Positions 17,203 through 25,430 of a stretch of 56,058 bases of DNA are shown one piece after another; the first letter of the stretch is position 1, and each line of letters starts with the position of its first letter. The notes beneath the pieces are model-generated. The model saw nothing but the letters and a program-made list of their open reading frames with translations. It had not been told where the DNA came from and made no database searches. The position numbers and the translations under genes are program-made. This DNA is from an uncultured Saprospirales bacterium (GTDB lineage Bacteria; Bacteroidota; Bacteroidia; Chitinophagales; Saprospiraceae): assembly GCA_937899855.1 (NCBI GenBank), contig CALCCH010000667.1, positions 1 to 56,058 of the forward strand, given 5' to 3'.

Positions 17203-17856
17203 TTATTTTCTACGGTTATTATTTTTCCGGAAGCGGTGGTTATTTTTCCGCTCAATGGGTGCATTGGCCGGGGGCGAACTCACCCGCTTGTTGCGACGAC
17301 GCTGCGGATTGGTCAGGTTATCGAGGGAAGAATCGTCCTTGATCGACAGGCGGTGGCCGGAGAGGAGTTCGAGGTCCTCCTTGATCAGGTCGTCGCTCAC
17401 GTAGTGCTCCTTGAGCCAGGTCTTGTAGGCCAGCTTCATGTAAGAGCCAATCACGTTGATAAAGCCTTGCTGCACGGGACCGGATTCTATCTCCACTGCC
17501 TTTTCGATCATCCTCTGAACGTTGTAGCCGTAGTGCCGGAAGCGGGTATCGTAGTGGGGGTAGCCCACGCGATCGGGCTTCTTCCGCGCGTCTTCAAAAC
17601 GGGGAATATCCCCCACGAGCGGTTGGACGTCGATTTTGAAATCCGAGATGTAGAAGAGGTGCCGCCACAATTTGAGTCGGTAGTCCTCGACGTTTTTATT
17701 CTGCGGATTCATTTGGTACATCAGATCGACGATGCGTTCGGCAAAAGCCTGCCGGTAGGCGGGATCCTCGATGGCAACACAATGCTGAATCAGCAATTGT
17801 ACGTTGCGGCCGTACTCCGGCATGATGAGGATTTCCTTCTGCGAATTGTACTCCAT
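17203..17856 (-). CDS. DUF4290 family protein
   Basis: A 217-residue protein of the Bacteroidota DUF4290 family, recognised by MEYNSQKEILIMPEYGRNVQ, LWRHLFYISDF and the FRHYGYNVQRMIEKAVEIESG segment. Its role is unknown, but a position between glmS and murA is typical and suggests an envelope-linked task. The C-terminal ~40 residues are very basic, with repeated Arg, Lys and Asn (RRRNKR, NNHRFRKNNNRRK), which could bind nucleic acid or an acidic surface. The frame could begin at GTG 17865, but ATG 17856 gives the usual family start. It begins 24 bases after the glmS stop. Confidence 0.85.
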   Translation of the reverse strand: MEYNSQKEILIMPEYGRNVQLLIQHCVAIEDPAYRQAFAERIVDLMYQMNPQNKNVEDYRLKLWRHLFYISDFKIDVQPLVGDIPRFEDARKKPDRVGYPHYDTRFRHYGYNVQRMIEKAVEIESGPVQQGFINVIGSYMKLAYKTWLKEHYVSDDLIKEDLELLSGHRLSIKDDSSLDNLTNPQRRRNKRVSSPPANAPIERKNNHRFRKNNNRRK

Positions 17857-17879
17857 TTTATGCACGATTTGTATCGATT

Positions 17880-19718
17880 TTATTCTACGGTCACGGACTT
17901 GGCGAGATTGCGCGGTTGGTCGACGTTGCAGCCCCGCATCAAGGCGATGTGATACGATAGCAGTTGTAAAGGAATAACGGATAGCAAGGGCGTCAATGGT
18001 TCATCTGTATCGGGGATGGCAATGCTGTAATCCGCCAGGGAACTAATGATTTTGTCACCTTCCGTGACAATGGCAATGACGATGCCTTTTCGCGCCTTGA
18101 CTTCCTGAATGTTGCTCACTACTTTTTCGTAAGCGCTCTTATTTGTGGCGATCACCACTACGGGCATATTTTCATCAATCAGGGCAATCGGGCCGTGCTT
18201 CATTTCGGCCGCAGGATAGCCCTCAGCGTGAATATAAGATATTTCTTTGAGTTTTAGGGCCCCTTCGAGGGCAATCGGGAAATTATAACCCCGTCCCAGG
18301 TACAGCGCGTTGTTGGCATCCTTGATCTCGCTGGCAATGTAGCGAATCTGCGTGTCGGACTCCAGGACCTTGGCCACCTTCCCGGGGATGCGTTCGAGCT
18401 CCTCCAACAATTGGAAGTAGTAGGACTTGGGAATCGTGCCGCGTTGGTAACCCAGGCTGATGGCCATCATGGTGAGCAGGGTCACCTGTCCGGTAAAGGC
18501 TTTGGTGGAAGCCACCCCGATTTCTGGGCCCGCGTGGATGTAGGATCCCGCGTCGGTCAGGCGGGCAATCGAGGAACCGACATTGTTGACAATTCCGTAG
18601 ATCAGCGCTCCCTTCTCCTTGGCTAGTTCGAGCGCCGCCATGGTATCGGCGGTCTCTCCCGATTGGGACAGGGCTACCACCACGTCTTCCCGATCGATGA
18701 TGGGGTTGCGGTAGCGCAGCTCGGAGGCGTATTCCACTTCAACGGGAATTCGGGCCAGCTCTTCGAAGAGGTACTCCCCGATCAGCGCGGCGTGCCAGGA
18801 GGTTCCACAGGCGGCCATGATAAAGCGCTTCGACTGTGCGATGCGCTCCTGGACCTGATCCACGCCCCCCAGCTTGATCCAGCCCTCGGCCGCATTGATC
18901 CGGCCCCGCATACAGTCCGCGATGGTATTGGGTTGCTCGTAGATCTCTTTGAGCATAAAATGTTCGTAATCGCCCTTTCCCAGACTTTCGATCTTCAGGT
19001 CCAACTGCTGGATGTAGGGCATCTTGATTTCGTTGCCGATGTCTTTGATTTGCAATTCACCATCCCGCGTCACCACGGCGATTTCCTCGTCGTTGAGGTA
19101 CACCACCTTTTGGGTGTGCTCTACGATGGGCGTGGCGTCGGAGGCCAGGAAAAACTCCCCGTCCCCAATTCCGATCACCAGGGGGCTGGCCTTGCGGGCC
19201 GCCACCAGCTTACCGGGGTCCCGCTCATCCATCACTACGATGGCGTAGGCTCCGATGACCTTGGTCAGCGCTACGCGGACGGCCTCTTCCAGGGGCAGGT
19301 TGCTGCGTGTCTGTAGTTCTTCGATCAGGTGGACCAGTACTTCGGTATCGGTTTCGCTTTGGAAAACGTGGCCTTCCTGGAGCAGTGCGGTTTTGAGGGC
19401 GGCGTAGTTCTCGATGATCCCGTTGTGAATCAGGGTCAGGCGGCCATTGCCCGATTGGTGAGGGTGGGCGTTGATATCGTCGGGTTTGCCGTGGGTCGCC
19501 CAGCGCGTGTGCGCGATCCCCATGGAGCCGCTCACGTTTTTACCCTTGACGAAATTGACGAGGTCCTGAACTTTTCCCTTGCGCTTAAACTCGCGCAATT
19601 TGCCGTTGAGCAGGGACAGACCGGAGCTGTCGTAGCCGCGATATTCCAACCGCTTGAGGCCATATATCAAAATGGGATAGGCTTCCCTTTGGACAACGTA
19701 GGCAACGATACAACACAA
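17880..19718 (-). CDS. glmS: Glutamine-fructose-6-phosphate aminotransferase (GlmS), altered N-terminus
   Basis: GlmS makes glucosamine-6-phosphate from fructose-6-phosphate and glutamine, feeding UDP-GlcNAc. The 612-residue protein has the Ntn glutaminase domain (EYRGYDSSG, HTRWATHG, HNGIIENY) and two SIS domains (ACGTSWHAAL, SQSGETADT), and the conserved end NLAKSVTVE. The start must be TTG at 19718, which places nucleophile Cys2 next. However, the near-invariant Cys-Gly-Ile becomes Cys-Cys-Ile, and the following Tyr-Val-Gly becomes Tyr-Val-Val. Both are Gly codons with a single G-to-T change. Whether this is real or a sequence error is open. It starts 21 bases after the DUF4270 stop, within the leftward cluster. 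Confidence 0.93.
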   Translation of the reverse strand: MCCIVAYVVQREAYPILIYGLKRLEYRGYDSSGLSLLNGKLREFKRKGKVQDLVNFVKGKNVSGSMGIAHTRWATHGKPDDINAHPHQSGNGRLTLIHNGIIENYAALKTALLQEGHVFQSETDTEVLVHLIEELQTRSNLPLEEAVRVALTKVIGAYAIVVMDERDPGKLVAARKASPLVIGIGDGEFFLASDATPIVEHTQKVVYLNDEEIAVVTRDGELQIKDIGNEIKMPYIQQLDLKIESLGKGDYEHFMLKEIYEQPNTIADCMRGRINAAEGWIKLGGVDQVQERIAQSKRFIMAACGTSWHAALIGEYLFEELARIPVEVEYASELRYRNPIIDREDVVVALSQSGETADTMAALELAKEKGALIYGIVNNVGSSIARLTDAGSYIHAGPEIGVASTKAFTGQVTLLTMMAISLGYQRGTIPKSYYFQLLEELERIPGKVAKVLESDTQIRYIASEIKDANNALYLGRGYNFPIALEGALKLKEISYIHAEGYPAAEMKHGPIALIDENMPVVVIATNKSAYEKVVSNIQEVKARKGIVIAIVTEGDKIISSLADYSIAIPDTDEPLTPLLSVIPLQLLSYHIALMRGCNVDQPRNLAKSVTVE

Positions 19719-19739
19719 AGGAATATTTTATAAGGTTAC

Positions 19740-21086
19740 TTAGTTTTCAATATTGGTATAGGTCAAATTTAACTTTGCGGGAAAACGGGAATGTCCCGGC
19801 CCGAATAACACCAAGCGATTGGAGCGTTCCTGTTTGAAAGCCGAACGCAGGATCAATTTCGGACTGGTGGCTCGACCATCCGCCAGTAGGGTATTGAGGT
19901 AGGCCGCGATGTTCATGTTGTACTTGATCATCATTTGGCCATCCACTTCCTCCTCCACCGGTGCGCCCCCGAAAGCCAGGGCATTGAGCAGCACGTCATC
20001 GATCACGAGTAGTTCTCCATCCTCGTTTTCCGCCGCCACGATCAGCTGGAGATCCGCGGGATACACCAGCTCGTTGTCGGTCGGCAGAACCGCCGCAAAA
20101 AATTCCAACTCCGCCTTGTTCACCACGATATTTCCCAGCTCCCCAAAATGCGGAATATCCAGTTCTACGTTGGGGCCAGCCATCGACTGGATAAAGACCA
20201 GGCTATCACCTAGGCTGGGGTCATCAAAAAATTCCTCGACGATTCCCGTGGAAAAGTCGTGTTCCAGAAAAACGTGGCGGGGAATGGTGACTCCGGAGAT
20301 GGTAAAATCGTAGACCGACGGCACGGTATCGGGCTCGGCGGTAAAGTTGCGATAAAACAATCTCAGGCGGGTGAAATCGGCATTCATATCAAAATAGAGT
20401 ATCCCCTCGGGTGGGGTACTATTGGCAATACTAATGTGTAAGCCCCGTAATTGTTCGATAAACGCCCCTTCCTCGTACCAAGTTGTGTCGAACATATCCA
20501 TCCCCAGCTGGTCGTCCAGGCGAATTTCGACAAAGCGGGTACCGGCTTTTTCTCCTTGTACGTTGAGGACAAAGGAATCGACCTGTTCCAAATCGACCTC
20601 GTCGACCTTGCTGCCCAGTACGGTGGCGTCCAGATCGAAGGTTTGATCGGAAAAATACTCCGCTTCGCTGTCTAGTTCCTCCACACTTCTACGGACTTCG
20701 AACTCATAGGGTTCATTAAATCGGCCGTAAGTCCCCAGGGTATCGATGGCCAGGGAGAGGACCAGCGAGTCGAGGCGGGGGTTTTCGAAGAGGGGGGGAT
20801 CGAGCGAACCTTCTCGGAACTGGGCGTAGATTTCGGCGCGGACCGTACCCAGGAGGGGGTCTTGGAAGAAACCGCAGGGAAAACTATTGAAGGGGTTGTC
20901 GAGGTTGAAGGTTTGGATGCTGTCCTCGCGGATGGTTTGGGCCCGGAGGGTGAGGGTGTCGGTAAAGCGCAGATCGGCTTCATCCTGGTTGAGCAGTTCG
21001 GAACCTACTAGGGTGGGTTTGGTGCAAGAACTACTCCAAAATACCACTGGAAGAGCAAGCACCAGGGCAAAAAGGATTTTTTTCAT
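19740..21086 (-). CDS. DUF4270 family lipoprotein
   Basis: A 448-residue exported protein typical of Bacteroidota. A signal peptide ends in a lipobox-like SSSC (Cys near residue 21), so it is probably anchored in the outer membrane. The body has alternating beta-type segments and the DUF4270 hallmarks: VGSELLNQDEADLRFTDTLTL and, at the end, RLVLFGPGHSRFPAKLNLTYT. Function is unknown. It is the second gene of the cluster that runs through glmS and murA, and 277 bases separate it from the starch-synthase-like gene upstream. The ATG at 21086 gives a textbook signal peptide. Family call is confident. Confidence 0.87.
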   Translation of the reverse strand: MKKILFALVLALPVVFWSSSCTKPTLVGSELLNQDEADLRFTDTLTLRAQTIREDSIQTFNLDNPFNSFPCGFFQDPLLGTVRAEIYAQFREGSLDPPLFENPRLDSLVLSLAIDTLGTYGRFNEPYEFEVRRSVEELDSEAEYFSDQTFDLDATVLGSKVDEVDLEQVDSFVLNVQGEKAGTRFVEIRLDDQLGMDMFDTTWYEEGAFIEQLRGLHISIANSTPPEGILYFDMNADFTRLRLFYRNFTAEPDTVPSVYDFTISGVTIPRHVFLEHDFSTGIVEEFFDDPSLGDSLVFIQSMAGPNVELDIPHFGELGNIVVNKAELEFFAAVLPTDNELVYPADLQLIVAAENEDGELLVIDDVLLNALAFGGAPVEEEVDGQMMIKYNMNIAAYLNTLLADGRATSPKLILRSAFKQERSNRLVLFGPGHSRFPAKLNLTYTNIEN

Positions 21087-21363
21087 TCTACTCTAACGGT
21101 TAGCAACGGCCCGCCGATACCGCACCGGATTCGGCGGAGGCCGCTCCATCCGGGGCTTTATCGTTCTGAAGCCGTCTGAATTTTTAAACTTGAATCACGA
21201 AGAAAACAAGGCAGGCAATTAACTGGGCCCGAGTCGATTTCCGTGGCAATCCCCAGGGTAGGGGCTGCGGTAGCCCGTGCTACCGAGTACACAGCGCGAG
21301 GCGAAGTACCTTGCCTTCGCCCCAGCGGTCCCTGGTCCCCTAAGGTATCGCAACGGGGTTCGC

Positions 21364-22191
21364 TCAGCCAGAAACCTCTTCCTGTTCCAACAAAGTTTGG
21401 TAGAACTCGAGGTAGGCAGCGAGGTATTGATCTTCGCTCTTGAAGTCGAGGATGGGCTTCTTCAAGCCTTCCAACAACTGAGGAACGGAACCATTGAGAT
21501 TTTCGCTGCCCTTGATGAGGGCATCGGCGAAGGTGGTGGCCCCTTTGTGGAGGTCGACCGCCTGGTTGCCATCGAGGTAAGCCACCAGATCCTCGGGTTC
21601 GAGGTTGTTGATGGAGGCTTTGTTCATGAAGGCGTCGGAAAAGCTCAGGTTCGTTTCCGAGTTGTACAGTGAATACACCAATTTGGCATTTTGGAAGAGC
21701 GGCTCTTTGCGGTAGGCCGTTTTGAGGTACATGGGTACCAAGCTGGTCATCCAGCCGTGGCAGTGGACGATGTCGGGAGCCCAGCCAAACTTTTTCACCG
21801 TTTCGATGACCCCCTTGCAGAAGAAGATCATGCGATCCTCGTTGTCCTCAAAGGATTTGCCCTCGTCGTCGGTAAAGACGGACTTGCGCTTGAAAAAGTC
21901 TTCGTTGTCCAGGAAATAAACCTGCATTCGGGCACCGGGTAGGGAAGCCACTTTAATGATCAATGGAAAATCATCATCGTCCACGATGATGTTCATTCCC
22001 GAAAGCCGGACGACCTCGTGGAGGCGGTGTCTGCGTTCGTTAATGGTTCCGTAGCGAGGCATCAGAACTCTGATTTCGAAGCCTTTCTCCTGAATATATT
22101 GGGGGAGCTTTCTTGCTATTTCCGAAATTTCCGAGAGCGCCGTGTAAGGCTGCATTTCCTGAGTAACGATCAGGACTTTCTTCTTATCCAT
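21364..22191 (-). CDS. Starch/glycogen synthase N-terminal-like (GT5-type) protein
   Basis: A 275-residue protein that matches only the N-terminal Rossmann half of GT5 glycogen synthases: VLIVTQEMQPYTALSEISEIARKLP, VLMPRYG, VYFLDNEDFF and PDIVHCHGWMTSLVP. True glycogen synthases have about 470 residues and a Lys-X-Gly-Gly motif for ADP-glucose at the position here occupied by TALSEIS. The C-terminal nucleotide-binding half is absent. It is therefore unlikely to make glycogen and may be a sensor or a reduced transferase. The same short form next to panC and DUF4270 is common in this phylum. A TATTTTTG element lies 61 bases upstream on the same strand, divergent from panC. Confidence 0.82.
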   Translation of the reverse strand: MDKKKVLIVTQEMQPYTALSEISEIARKLPQYIQEKGFEIRVLMPRYGTINERRHRLHEVVRLSGMNIIVDDDDFPLIIKVASLPGARMQVYFLDNEDFFKRKSVFTDDEGKSFEDNEDRMIFFCKGVIETVKKFGWAPDIVHCHGWMTSLVPMYLKTAYRKEPLFQNAKLVYSLYNSETNLSFSDAFMNKASINNLEPEDLVAYLDGNQAVDLHKGATTFADALIKGSENLNGSVPQLLEGLKKPILDFKSEDQYLAAYLEFYQTLLEQEEVSG

Positions 22192-22251
22192 ATACGCCTA
22201 AATAAAGTTGTGAAAAATTCAATTGCTTGAAGCCTTCAATGAACTAGAGTG

Positions 22252-22259
22252 CAAAAATA
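22252..22259 (-). promoter_or_regulatory. -7 promoter element TATTTTTG
   Basis: Full match to TAnnTTTG on the minus strand, 61 bases before the ATG of the starch-synthase-like gene. It forms a divergent pair with the panC promoter. Confidence 0.5.
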
Positions 22260-22327
22260 GTAATTTTCTGGGACTTTATTGTAGTACCTTCGCTGCTTTT
22301 AGCGCTAGCGATCTAATCGAAAAGACC

Positions 22328-22335
22328 TATATTTG
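22328..22335 (+). promoter_or_regulatory. -7 promoter element TATATTTG (panC)
   Basis: Full consensus match overlapping the TTG at 22333 that would be the longest start of the panC frame. It therefore excludes that start in favour of ATG 22378. Confidence 0.6.
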
Positions 22336-22377
22336 CCCGATTTTGATCCATACCCTCCACTGAGTCAACCCGGAATT

Positions 22378-23241
22378 ATGCTCCTTTTCAAAAAAGTCGC
22401 GGATTTACAAGACTACCTTCAAAGCGTACGGAAGAAAGGCCAAAGCATCGGTTTTGTACCCACCATGGGTGCCCTGCACGAGGGTCATTTGTCGCTATTC
22501 CGACGGGCCAAAAGCCAGCACGGGTGCGTCGTCGGTAGCATTTTTGTCAATCCCACTCAATTTAACGACGCCCGGGACCTCGAAAAGTACCCCCGAACGA
22601 CCGAGCAGGACATTCTAATGCTAAACGGTGTAAAGTGCGATGTATTGTTTATGCCCCCCGCAAATGAGGTCTATCCACCGGGGCTCGACACCACACTTCG
22701 GTTCGATTGGGGCGGGCTCGACCGCATCCTGGAAGGCGAATTCCGCCCCGGCCACTTCGAAGGCATGGCCCAGGTCGTCAAACGCCTGCTGGACATCGTA
22801 AGGCCCAACGCCCTGTACCTGGGTCAGAAAGACCTCCAGCAGTTCATCATCGTCCGGCGAATGATCGGACAACTTGGCCTGGATATTGATCTGGTGAGGT
22901 GTCCTATTGTACGAGAAACGGACGGACTGGCGATGAGCTCGCGCAATCGTCGCCTACCTGCCGCACACCGAGCGGCAGCGCCCAAAATCTACGACGTACT
23001 GCGGGCCTGCCACCGCCAAATGGACCGCCACTGCCCCGAAGAACTAGAGGCCTGGGCCCTCGCCGAACTCCAACAACCGGACTTTCGTCCCGAGTACTTC
23101 CGCATCGTCGATGGCTACCGGCTCCAACCGATCAAAAGCTTTGCGGACAGCGACTTTGTGGTGAGCTGTACCGCCGTTTGGTTGGGAGATATTCGCTTGA
23201 TCGACAACCTCATTCTGCGGGAAAAAGTCAAGGCCCACTGA
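22378..23241 (+). CDS. panC: Pantothenate synthetase (PanC)
   Basis: PanC condenses pantoate and beta-alanine with ATP in pantothenate (vitamin B5) synthesis. The nucleotidyl-transferase signatures are present: FVPTMGALHEGHLSLF (HIGH-type), FVNPTQFND, LYLGQKDLQQ and the MSSRNRRL motif. The ATG at 22378 gives 287 residues, the usual length; the frame runs back to a TTG at 22333, but a promoter element covers that codon. panD, which makes the beta-alanine substrate, follows after 36 bases, so the two form one operon. The divergent starch-synthase-like gene shares the upstream region. Confidence 0.95.
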   Translation: MLLFKKVADLQDYLQSVRKKGQSIGFVPTMGALHEGHLSLFRRAKSQHGCVVGSIFVNPTQFNDARDLEKYPRTTEQDILMLNGVKCDVLFMPPANEVYPPGLDTTLRFDWGGLDRILEGEFRPGHFEGMAQVVKRLLDIVRPNALYLGQKDLQQFIIVRRMIGQLGLDIDLVRCPIVRETDGLAMSSRNRRLPAAHRAAAPKIYDVLRACHRQMDRHCPEELEAWALAELQQPDFRPEYFRIVDGYRLQPIKSFADSDFVVSCTAVWLGDIRLIDNLILREKVKAH

Positions 23242-23277
23242 ATCAAATCCTGAACACTACGAAAACGCTCACAAACT

Positions 23278-23625
23278 ATGCTGGTACAGCGCTTTAAATC
23301 CAAAATCCACCGGGCTACCGTTACCCAAGCCGACCTCAACTACGTCGGCAGCATCACCATCGACGAGGACTTGATGGATGCCGCCCAGCTCTTCGATGGC
23401 GAACGCGTACAGATCGTCAACAACAACAACGGCGAGCGTTTTGAGACCTACGTCATCACCGGTGAGCGAGGCTCGGGCATCATTTGTTTGAACGGCGCCG
23501 CCGCCCGGCGTGTCGCGGTGGGTGACGTCGTCATCATCATCGCCTACGCCTGGATGGAAGAAGCCGCCGCCCGCCAGTTCCAACCCGCCATCGTCTTTCC
23601 CGACCCGCACAACCGGCTCTCTTAG
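23278..23625 (+). CDS. panD: Aspartate 1-decarboxylase (PanD)
   Basis: PanD makes beta-alanine from aspartate using a pyruvoyl group formed by self-cleavage. The cleavage site Gly-Ser is visible in NYVGSITID, and [19 protein letters not shown] is the family core. The 115 residues match the usual length of about 116-126. It follows panC by 36 bases and works in the same pathway. Its TAG stop codon is made from the TA target duplication and first G of the MITE-like element described at 23623-23711, so the last residues of the protein may have been set by that insertion. Confidence 0.95.
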   Translation: MLVQRFKSKIHRATVTQADLNYVGSITIDEDLMDAAQLFDGERVQIVNNNNGERFETYVITGERGSGIICLNGAAARRVAVGDVVIIIAYAWMEEAAARQFQPAIVFPDPHNRLS

Positions 23626-23711
23626 GAGCCATCCCAAAAATATCCTTCGGGCTACGGCAGGGTCATTTACGCCCCTACTTCGCCGACAAAAACATTTTGA
23701 GATGGCTCCTA
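23623..23711. mobile_element. MITE-like inverted-repeat element with TA flanks
   Basis: Two 19-base arms, 23621-23639 and 23695-23713, are inverted copies with a single mismatch. The left arm starts CTTAGGAGCC and the right ends GGCTCCTAAG. If TA is the target duplication, the element is 85 bp with termini GGAGCC...GGCTCC. The interior is itself partly self-complementary. It carries no gene. Size, inverted ends and TA flanks fit a Tc1/mariner- or IS630-type MITE; a long hairpin terminator for panD is the alternative. No second copy occurs in this window. Confidence 0.5.
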
Positions 23712-23720
23712 AGCATTTAC

Positions 23721-23728
23721 TATCTTTG
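23721..23728 (+). promoter_or_regulatory. -7 promoter element TATCTTTG
   Basis: Full consensus match just downstream of the MITE-like element and 18 bases before the TTG start at 23746, consistent with a very short leader. Confidence 0.55.
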
Positions 23729-23745
23729 CCCGCAAAATCGAGAAA

Positions 23746-24846
23746 TTGAAGACCGCACTTACGAACCTCATCAAGTTTCTGGCCTTTGCGGGGGTGGGCG
23801 TCACCATCCTGTACCTGGTTTACCAGCAGCAGGAAGCCAACTACCTCGCCAAATGTGCCGCGGATGGCACCGCCGAAGCGGACTGTAGCCTAATGGACAA
23901 GTTGATTGCCGACTTTCGGGGCCTCAACTACTGGTGGATTCTGATGGTGATGGTGACCTTTTCCCTGAGCAACCTCAGCCGCGCCATCCGCTGGGGGATG
24001 CTGCTCCAACCCCTGAGTCACCGCCCCCGCTTGGTGAATACCTACGCCACGGTCATCATCGGCTACCTGGCCAATATGTTTTTGCCCCGGATCGGGGAAG
24101 TGGTGCGGGGCGCCACCCTGTCGCGCTATGAAAAGATTCCGGTGGAAAAGGTGATGGGAACCATCGTCCTCGACCGCTTGATGGACGTGCTCTTCCTCCT
24201 CCTGTTTGTGGGGCTGGCCTTCGTCCTCGAATTTGACGTCCTCCGGGGCTTTTTGGAGGAAAACCTCCCCGAAGACTTTAGCTGGTACCGCTTTTTCCAA
24301 AGCCCCCTCTTTCTCGGGCTCTTCGCGGTGGGCCTGCTAGGGTTGGGTCTGCTCTACGCCTTTCGCCAACGGGTACAACAGAGCGCTTTCTACCGCAAGA
24401 TCACGGATTTACTACGGGGCTTTGCCGAAGGCCTGCGAACCATCCGCCAATTGGAAAAACCCGGTTTGATTTTGCTACACAGCGCCAACGTCTGGCTGAT
24501 GTACTACCTGATGAACTACCTTTGTTTTTTCGCCTTCGCCCCCACCGCCCACCTATCGCCAGGCGCGGGGCAGATGGTCTTAATCATCGGAGCCTATGGC
24601 ATCGTCCTCACCTCCCCAGGGGGGAAGGGTTCCTACCACAGGCTGGCCATCCAGGACCTGGCCCTCTACGGCATCGACTCCGACGACGCTTTTTCCTTTG
24701 CCAATATCGCCTACGTCACCATCCAGATCGTCTACAATTTCCTGATCGGAGTGCTCTGCTTTTTACTCATCGGCTGGCTGAACCGTCGCTACGTCCCACC
24801 GGTTACTCCCCAAAACGATTCCAATGAAGCCCTGGCTACAAATTGA
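23746..24846 (+). CDS. Lysylphosphatidylglycerol synthase transmembrane-region (UPF0104/YbhN-like) protein
   Basis: A 366-residue integral membrane protein with about eight helices that matches the flippase-type half of MprF without the aminoacyl-transferase half. Family signatures are LSRAIRWGMLL, YLANMFLPRIGEVVRG and GTIVLDRLMDVLFLLLF, followed by SPGGKGSYH late in the chain. Such stand-alone proteins are thought to move lipids or glycolipids across the membrane; the substrate is unknown here. The start is TTG at 23746, 18 bases past a TATCTTTG element, and no closer ATG exists. The heptose adenylyltransferase gene overlaps its end by 23 bases, so the two are translated together, possibly for envelope glycan assembly. 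Confidence 0.85.
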   Translation: MKTALTNLIKFLAFAGVGVTILYLVYQQQEANYLAKCAADGTAEADCSLMDKLIADFRGLNYWWILMVMVTFSLSNLSRAIRWGMLLQPLSHRPRLVNTYATVIIGYLANMFLPRIGEVVRGATLSRYEKIPVEKVMGTIVLDRLMDVLFLLLFVGLAFVLEFDVLRGFLEENLPEDFSWYRFFQSPLFLGLFAVGLLGLGLLYAFRQRVQQSAFYRKITDLLRGFAEGLRTIRQLEKPGLILLHSANVWLMYYLMNYLCFFAFAPTAHLSPGAGQMVLIIGAYGIVLTSPGGKGSYHRLAIQDLALYGIDSDDAFSFANIAYVTIQIVYNFLIGVLCFLLIGWLNRRYVPPVTPQNDSNEALATN

Positions 24847-25321
24847 AGCAAAGATAATGGACTGGCCGCAAGCAGTGGCCCAACGCGCGGTGTGGCGCCG
24901 GGCGGGCGAACGACTCGTGTTTACCAATGGTTGTTTTGACCTGCTCCACTATGGGCACCTGTACTACCTGGCCGAGGCCCGCGCCCAGGGCGACCGCCTG
25001 CTGGTCGGGCTCAACAGCTCCGCCTCGGTCGGTCGCCTCAAAGGCACCCACCGCCCGATCAAGGACGAGCAAAGTCGCCTCCACTTGCTGGCGGGGCTGG
25101 CCTGTGTAGATGCGGTAGTGGTCTTTGACCAGGACACCCCGCGGGAGTTGATTGCGCACCTGCGCCCCGACGTTTTGGTGAAGGGAGGCGACTGGGCGGT
25201 GGAGCAAATTGTGGGGCACGAGATTGTCTTGGCGGAAGGGGGAACGGTCAAAAGCCTGGCCTTTATTCCGGGCTATTCCACCACCCAATTGGAAAGCAAG
25301 ATCAAAAACGCCGGGCGCTGA
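24824..25321 (+). CDS. rfaE2: D-glycero-beta-D-manno-heptose 1-phosphate adenylyltransferase-like (RfaE2/HldE C-terminal)
   Basis: A 165-residue nucleotidyltransferase that activates heptose-1-phosphate to ADP-heptose for LPS inner core. The motifs are clear: FTNGCFDLLHYGHLYYL (the HxGH ATP site), VGLNSSASVGRLKG, RPDVLVKGGDW and the final FIPGYSTTQL. In E. coli this domain is fused to a kinase (HldE); here it stands alone, as in many Bacteroidota. It overlaps the membrane protein upstream by 23 bases. FAD synthase or glycerol-phosphate cytidylyltransferase are less likely given the VKGGDW motif. Confidence 0.88.
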   Translation: MKPWLQIEAKIMDWPQAVAQRAVWRRAGERLVFTNGCFDLLHYGHLYYLAEARAQGDRLLVGLNSSASVGRLKGTHRPIKDEQSRLHLLAGLACVDAVVVFDQDTPRELIAHLRPDVLVKGGDWAVEQIVGHEIVLAEGGTVKSLAFIPGYSTTQLESKIKNAGR

Positions 25322-25430
25322 GGGCGAATTCGCCTTGTTTTTTGCATCTTATCCCCTATCTTTTCGTTTAGAACCAATAACGAAGGCCCCGCCGTCGTTT
25401 TCCGTCACCCAGCATCAGGAACTCAAGCAC

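Noticed and set aside
21240-21363. Several short hairpins as a riboswitch upstream of the DUF4270 gene
   Set aside because: GGTAGC/GCTACC and GGCGAAG/CTTCGCC pairs exist, but no known riboswitch core can be matched by eye; more likely G+C-rich spacer or a terminator of the gene before it.
25140-25200. VKGGDW as a second double-glycine leader
   Set aside because: This is the conserved motif of the heptose-phosphate adenylyltransferase, not a peptide leader.
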